Shown piece after piece: positions 5,355-9,085 of a stretch of 9,085 nt of DNA. The translations under genes were made by a program, and so were the position numbers. The notes beneath the pieces were generated by a model. It was not told where the DNA came from and did no database searches. It saw only the letters and a list, made by a program, of their open reading frames with translations. Origin of the DNA: Gammaproteobacteria bacterium (GTDB lineage Bacteria > Pseudomonadota > Gammaproteobacteria > SZUA-21). The stretch covers positions 1 through 9,085 of the forward strand of contig QIKQ01000135.1 in the NCBI GenBank assembly GCA_003233075.1, read 5' to 3'. The stretch's first letter is position 1; each line of letters begins with the position of its first letter.

Positions 5355-7040
5355 TTATTGTTTCTTTAGAAAGGCGTTAATTAAGCCATCTGTTGATGCA
5401 TCATGACCTTTCACAGTATCGCCTTCTTTTAATTCATCTAATACTTTTTGTGACATGACTTTACCGAGTTCAACACCCCATTGATCAAATGAATTAATAT
5501 TCCATATAATGCCCTGTACAAATATTTTGTGCTCATAAAGGGCGATTAGATTTCCGAAAGCCTTAGGGGTCAACTTATCGATTAAAATTGATGTAGTCGG
5601 CTGGTTGCCAGTGAAAGTACGATGTTTCACTAATAAATCAATCGTTTCCTGGTTAATGCCATTTTCTTGCATTTCATTATTGACTTCTTGCTCTGTGCGC
5701 CCCTGCAGTAAAGCTTCTGTTTGAGCAAGAAAATTAGCCGCTAAAATAAGATGTTGATCAGCGAGTGGGTGTTGCGCCTGGATAGGGATAATAAAATCAC
5801 TAGGTATTAATCGAGTCCCTTGGTGCAATAACTGAAAAAAAGCATGCTGACCATTCACACCTCGATTCCCCCAAACTATGGGCCCCGTGGTGTAATCTAC
5901 TTCTTGATTATCACGTGTAATTCGTTTGCCATTACTCTCCATGTCAGCTTGCTGCAAATAATTAGGTAAATCTCTCAAATAATAATCATAGGGGAAAATA
6001 CCCTGCGTTTCAGCGCCAAAAAAATTAAAATACCAGATGCCAATCAATGCCAATATAATGGGTAAGTTATTTTCAATAGGCGTATTTAGAAAATGTTGAT
6101 CTGTTTCATACGCGCCGTCGAGCATTTCCTCAAACTGATCCATGCCTAATGCAATGACAATAGGCAGGCCGATCGAAGACCATAAGGAATATCTTCCGCC
6201 CACCCAATCCCAAAACTCAAACATATTACGTACATCAATACCAAATGCACTTACTTCCTGTGCGTTGGTTGAGACGGCAACAAAATGTTTTGCAACAGCT
6301 TGCTCATCTCCCGCCTCATTAAGCAACCAAAGTTTTGCAGCTTTTGCATTTGCCAATGTTTCTTGAGTGGTAAAGGATTTTGAGGCAACTATAAATAAGG
6401 TAGTTTCTGGATTAAGCGGCTTTAGGGTTTCGTAAATTTCGGAAGGATCAATATTGGCGACAAAATGAAAATTTAATTTTTCGTGGACATAAGGTGTTAA
6501 CGCAGTCACCGCCATTCGAGGGCCTAGATCGGAGCCGCCTATACCAATGTTTACAATATCACTTATCGGTTTACCACTAAACCCTAACCACTCTTGATTG
6601 CGAATCCTTTCACTTAAATCTGCCATGCGTTTAAGGACAGCTTGAATATCTGGCATAATATTTTTGCCATGATAGTGAATAGGTGAATTAGATTTATTTC
6701 GCAGTGCTGTGTGCAGCACCGCTCTGGCTTCAGTGAAATTTATTTCTTCGGCGTAAAACATCTTGTCTCGCCACTGCAATACCTCTCTCGCTTCGGCAAG
6801 CTCAATCAGTAATTCCATTGTTTTATCGGATACACGATTTTTCGAATAATCGACAAATAAAGAAGCCAATTGCCCGGAAAACTTATCAAATCGATTTGAG
6901 TCTTGATTAAACAAAAACTGTATCGTTTCTTGATAAACTAAGGCATGGTGTTGTTTAAGCGCATCCCATTGCGGCATATCGGTTAATTTAGTCATATTAT
7001 TGCTGTTCAATATACTAAAATTTAGCTGTCCATCTTCCAT
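5355..7040 (-). CDS. pgi: Glucose-6-phosphate isomerase
   Basis: Pgi interconverts glucose 6-phosphate and fructose 6-phosphate in the cytoplasm, feeding glycolysis or glycogen synthesis. With this start the protein has 561 residues. Visible motifs are VNIGIGGSDLGPR at 163-175, ASKSFTTQETLANA at 219-232 for phosphate binding, and the catalytic set E368 (MESNG), H399 (GQHA) and K527 (VELGK), equivalent to E. coli E355, H386 and K514. The start is uncertain. The ATG at 7040 has the only good ribosome site of the three options (AAAGAGA, with GAG 6 bases before ATG). The ATG at 6995 gives 546 residues, closest to the 549 of E. coli, but lacks such a site. The ATG at 7130 adds 30 residues unlike the family. 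pgi diverges from glgA, consistent with a shared role in glycogen metabolism. A terminator candidate follows the stop. Confidence 0.95.
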   Translation of the reverse strand: MEDGQLNFSILNSNNMTKLTDMPQWDALKQHHALVYQETIQFLFNQDSNRFDKFSGQLASLFVDYSKNRVSDKTMELLIELAEAREVLQWRDKMFYAEEINFTEARAVLHTALRNKSNSPIHYHGKNIMPDIQAVLKRMADLSERIRNQEWLGFSGKPISDIVNIGIGGSDLGPRMAVTALTPYVHEKLNFHFVANIDPSEIYETLKPLNPETTLFIVASKSFTTQETLANAKAAKLWLLNEAGDEQAVAKHFVAVSTNAQEVSAFGIDVRNMFEFWDWVGGRYSLWSSIGLPIVIALGMDQFEEMLDGAYETDQHFLNTPIENNLPIILALIGIWYFNFFGAETQGIFPYDYYLRDLPNYLQQADMESNGKRITRDNQEVDYTTGPIVWGNRGVNGQHAFFQLLHQGTRLIPSDFIIPIQAQHPLADQHLILAANFLAQTEALLQGRTEQEVNNEMQENGINQETIDLLVKHRTFTGNQPTTSILIDKLTPKAFGNLIALYEHKIFVQGIIWNINSFDQWGVELGKVMSQKVLDELKEGDTVKGHDASTDGLINAFLKKQ

Positions 7041-7143
7041 AATATTCTCTTTCGCATAATATTTAGTATGAATATAGTTTAATCTAAAGTTTAAGCTCTT
7101 GCAGCAAGCAAAATCTCTTAATATCCTCATCCTAAATCAGTAA

Positions 7144-7189
7144 TGCATTTGTAAACGGCTACGGTCTTGCTTTATAATCTACAAATGCA
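7144..7189. promoter_or_regulatory. Inverted repeat framing promoter P1 (possible operator)
   Basis: TGCATTTGTA (7144-7153) and TACAAATGCA (7180-7189) are perfect 10-bp complements separated by 26 bp, with centres 36 bp apart. The left arm overlaps the -35 box and the right arm covers the expected transcription start of promoter P1. Two dimers, or one looping regulator, could block the promoter. The exact symmetry is seen directly; the operator role is inferred. Confidence 0.45.
7149..7178 (+). promoter_or_regulatory. Promoter candidate P1 toward glgA
   Basis: TTGTAA (7149-7154) and a perfect TATAAT (7173-7178) are 18 bp apart. Transcription would start near 7185, giving a leader of about 300 nt before the glgA ATG. 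The perfect -10 and acceptable spacing make it the best sigma-70 match in the window. Confidence 0.5.
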
Positions 7190-7352
7190 GCAAATCTTTT
7201 TAGAAACTTTGCCTTTAAATTAAGTGGCGTGAGTATACCTATTTAGTTAACATTTGCTATTACTAATAACGAGTTAGCGCACACAAACCGATAAGGAACT
7301 CACGCTTAAGGAAAAAATAATTCATCGAGTAATCTAAGTTTAGATTGCCGTA

Positions 7353-7381
7353 TTGAAAAGTATTTGTTCTGTAATTATAGC
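7353..7381 (+). promoter_or_regulatory. Promoter candidate P2 toward glgA
   Basis: TTGAAA (7353-7358) and TATAGC (7376-7381) are exactly 17 bp apart. Transcription from here would start near 7388 and give a leader of about 96 nt. It could act together with the distal P1. Confidence 0.42.
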
Positions 7382-7483
7382 GTCAATCGAAGAAATTATA
7401 TCAATTCGATAAAGTATTGCAGATTGATATATCATCTGAATTTGGCAACCAACCTAAACCTCAAACTGTGTAATTTTTAGACT

Positions 7484-8962
7484 ATGGCAGCATTAAGAAT
7501 ACTCTATGCGAGCAGCGAAGCTCACCCAATAATGAAGACAGGCGGTCTGGCTGACGTCAGCGGTGCTCTACCAAGCGCGATTAATCAGCTTGGCCACGAT
7601 GTGCGCTTAATCATGCCAGCTTATCCAAACTCCTTAGATCATTTAAGCGATGTAAAAGAAATTGTTGAACTCGATCTCATGGGCGCAGAAAAAAGTCTCA
7701 AAATCATTCAAGGTCAACTAAAAATAGCCAACTTAACCGTTTATTTGATTGACTATCCTGAATTTTTTGACCGACCAGGCAGCCCCTATATTAACCAAAA
7801 TGGCGAAGATTGGGCTGATAATGCGCAACGCTTTGCCTTATTTAGCCGGGCGGTTTCTGTCATTAGCTTGGGCCTTGCTAACCTAGATTGGACGCCAGAA
7901 TTAGTACACTGCAATGATTGGCAAACTGGATTAATTCCAGCACTGCTTTCCTTACAATCAGAACGACCTGCTACTTTATTTACGGTACACAATTTAGCTT
8001 ATCAAGGTCTTTTTGATCGCGCCACGTTTGAAGATTTAAAGCTTCCAAATGTATTTTGGTCTGCCGATGGTTTGGAATTTTTTGACAAAATGTCCTACCT
8101 GAAATCGGGCCTAGTTTATTCAGACAAACTTAGTACGGTCAGCCCAACTTACAAGGAACAAATTTGTACCTCTGAGTATGGCTGTGGCATGGAAGGCATA
8201 CTCAGTAAACGCATTGATGATTTGCACGGCATTCTAAACGGTATCGATTATTCAACGTGGAATCCGGGCTCAGATCCACTGATCAGCAAACTTTACTCTA
8301 GCTCAAATGTAACTCTAAACAAATTAGACAACAAAAAAGAACTACAAAGATATTTTGGTTTACCGCTTGGCGGAAATACACCACTTATTGGCTTGGTGGG
8401 CCGACTCGTCGAACAAAAAGGCATTGATTTGCTACTCGCCGCAATGCCAGAATTAATGAAATTAAACGTCCAAATTGTTTTACTCGGCAGTGGCAATAAA
8501 GAATTTGAAACAGCTTTAAAACGTCAGCAAAAAAAGCATATCAAGAAAATTGGACTAAAACTCGCTTATGATGAACGACTCGCACATCTCATTGAAGCAG
8601 GATCAGACATGTTCCTAATGCCATCTCGCTTTGAACCCTGCGGACTCAATCAGATGTATAGCTTGCGTTATGGCACTATTCCCATTGTACGTAAAACCGG
8701 TGGTTTAGCCGACACTGTTATTAATGTAAGCAAGGAACGACTCGAAAACGAAACCGCAACTGGTTTTGTATTTAAACAACTACAAACCGACTCATTACTA
8801 AAGACTATTAAGCGTGCTCTAAATTTATATACGAATCGTTCAGAGTGGCGAAAACTCATGCGCCGAGCGATGCTTGTCGATAATAGTTGGGAAAAAAGAG
8901 CTCAACAGTATGTAGACCTATATCAACTGACAATTAAGAAAAATTCTGCAAATTCCAAATAA
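7484..8962 (+). CDS. glgA: Glycogen synthase (ADP-glucose:alpha-1,4-glucan glucosyltransferase)
   Basis: GlgA extends alpha-1,4-glucan chains by transferring glucose from ADP-glucose, in the cytoplasm. The 492 residues form the GT5 two-domain GT-B fold. The N-terminal domain shows KTGGLAD at 18-24 (ADP-glucose binding Lys18), HCNDWQTGL at 142-150 and FTVHNLAYQG at 166-175. The C-terminal domain shows GLVGRLVEQKG at 303-313 with Arg307 and Lys312, and SRFEPCGLNQMYSLRYG at 381-397 with the catalytic-site Glu384, followed by KTGGLAD at 404-410. E. coli GlgA is 477 residues, so this is a normal length with a slightly longer tail. The ATG at 7484 places KTGGL where the family has it, though no Shine-Dalgarno sequence is visible. 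No glgB, glgC or glgP lies within the window. A structured repeat begins 17 bp after the stop. Confidence 0.96.
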   Translation: MAALRILYASSEAHPIMKTGGLADVSGALPSAINQLGHDVRLIMPAYPNSLDHLSDVKEIVELDLMGAEKSLKIIQGQLKIANLTVYLIDYPEFFDRPGSPYINQNGEDWADNAQRFALFSRAVSVISLGLANLDWTPELVHCNDWQTGLIPALLSLQSERPATLFTVHNLAYQGLFDRATFEDLKLPNVFWSADGLEFFDKMSYLKSGLVYSDKLSTVSPTYKEQICTSEYGCGMEGILSKRIDDLHGILNGIDYSTWNPGSDPLISKLYSSSNVTLNKLDNKKELQRYFGLPLGGNTPLIGLVGRLVEQKGIDLLLAAMPELMKLNVQIVLLGSGNKEFETALKRQQKKHIKKIGLKLAYDERLAHLIEAGSDMFLMPSRFEPCGLNQMYSLRYGTIPIVRKTGGLADTVINVSKERLENETATGFVFKQLQTDSLLKTIKRALNLYTNRSEWRKLMRRAMLVDNSWEKRAQQYVDLYQLTIKKNSANSK

Positions 8963-8979
8963 TTCCTATCTTAATTGAA

Positions 8980-9085
8980 GCTCTGAACAATTCGTCCCTG
9001 AATTGTCAGAGCACGACAAGAAAAAAGTGCGATTTTTTCTTGTCTCACAAAATCTATCGCTTAGTGCGATCGATTTTGGCGACAC
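8980..9085. repeat. Five-hairpin intergenic repeat, copy 2 (cut by window end)
   Basis: This copy matches 2142-2245 over 8982-9085 without gaps, with five differences. H1 is better formed here: six further pairs beyond the single bulged A give a stem of 13 pairs, GCTCTGA-A-CAATTC against GAATTGTCAGAGC (8980-8993 with 9000-9012). H2 (9015-9044) is again a perfect 12-bp stem with loop gtgcga. H3 is at 9049-9077. The first arm of H4 reads GCGACAC, which would pair perfectly with GTGTCGC as found in copy 1; the partner lies beyond the window. The orientation is the same as copy 1. It begins 17 bp after the glgA stop and may also affect the 3' end of that message. Confidence 0.88.

Larger units (their letters stand above)
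7041..7483. other. pgi-glgA divergent control region
   Basis: This gene-free region of about 440 bp separates the two divergent genes. It holds two plus-strand promoter candidates, a 10-bp inverted repeat framing the first, an 8-bp inverted repeat with distant arms (GCGTGAGT 7227-7234, ACTCACGC 7298-7305), the interrupted palindrome AATCTAA-GT-TTAGATT (7331-7346), and the palindrome TGATATATCA (7425-7434). The first -10 region also reads TATAAA on the minus strand (7176-7171) and could serve pgi, though no good -35 accompanies it. The many dyads suggest regulator sites, but I recognise no specific regulator. Confidence 0.5.

Noticed and set aside
7041..7130. Upstream extension of pgi to the ATG at 7130
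   Set aside because: The added 30 residues have no counterpart in the family, the AGG touches the ATG directly so it cannot act as a ribosome site, and it would cover likely promoter sequence.
7293..7312. Two AAGGA motifs (7293-7297, 7308-7312) as CsrA sites controlling glgA
   Set aside because: CsrA does control glycogen genes in E. coli, but these motifs lie more than 170 nt before the start codon, are not clearly in hairpin loops and are common by chance.
9015..9044. H2 of the repeat as an ordinary glgA terminator
   Set aside because: The T-run lies inside the stem rather than after a GC-rich stem, and the same structure occurs in copy 1 inside the nnr-tsaE series, so it is better explained as part of the repeat.

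Overview
The window looks like a chromosomal segment of a fairly AT-rich gammaproteobacterium. The main reason is the gene order: queG diverges from an nnr–tsaE–N-acetylmuramoyl-L-alanine amidase series, as it does in Escherichia coli (yjeS / yjeF-yjeE-amiB). The proteins also resemble the gammaproteobacterial forms of their families. I cannot name a genus. All six protein genes appear intact, and the core content is conserved housekeeping.

Layout. Positions 1-122 show no gene. The minus-strand series nnr (3880-2384), tsaE (2082-1588) and amidase (1475-123) covers NAD(P)HX repair, the ATPase for the tRNA t6A modification, and septal peptidoglycan cleavage. The series is loosely packed: a 301-bp gap holding a structured repeat separates nnr from tsaE, and a 112-bp gap with a possible promoter separates tsaE from the amidase. 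queG (4027-5112, plus) completes the tRNA modification queuosine. REP-like palindromes lie on both sides of it. pgi (minus, ends 5355) and glgA (7484-8962, plus) diverge from a roughly 440-bp control region. They link central hexose phosphate metabolism to glycogen synthesis from ADP-glucose.

The least ordinary content is intergenic. A ~160-bp element at 2132-2290 folds on paper into five consecutive hairpins with 5-6 nt loops. It recurs at 8980-9085 with 99 of 104 aligned bases identical, and there it runs off the window end. At least one stem pair differs by a compensatory change (T-A versus C-G). A second family consists of three GTAG-headed palindromes of the REP type, two of them as an inverted pair downstream of queG. 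The pgi-glgA region has a near-consensus promoter framed by a perfect 10-bp inverted repeat, a second promoter candidate, and further palindromes. I found no CRISPR array, rRNA, tRNA, complete insertion sequence or defence gene. I see no new protein system; the five-hairpin element is the best candidate for something undescribed.
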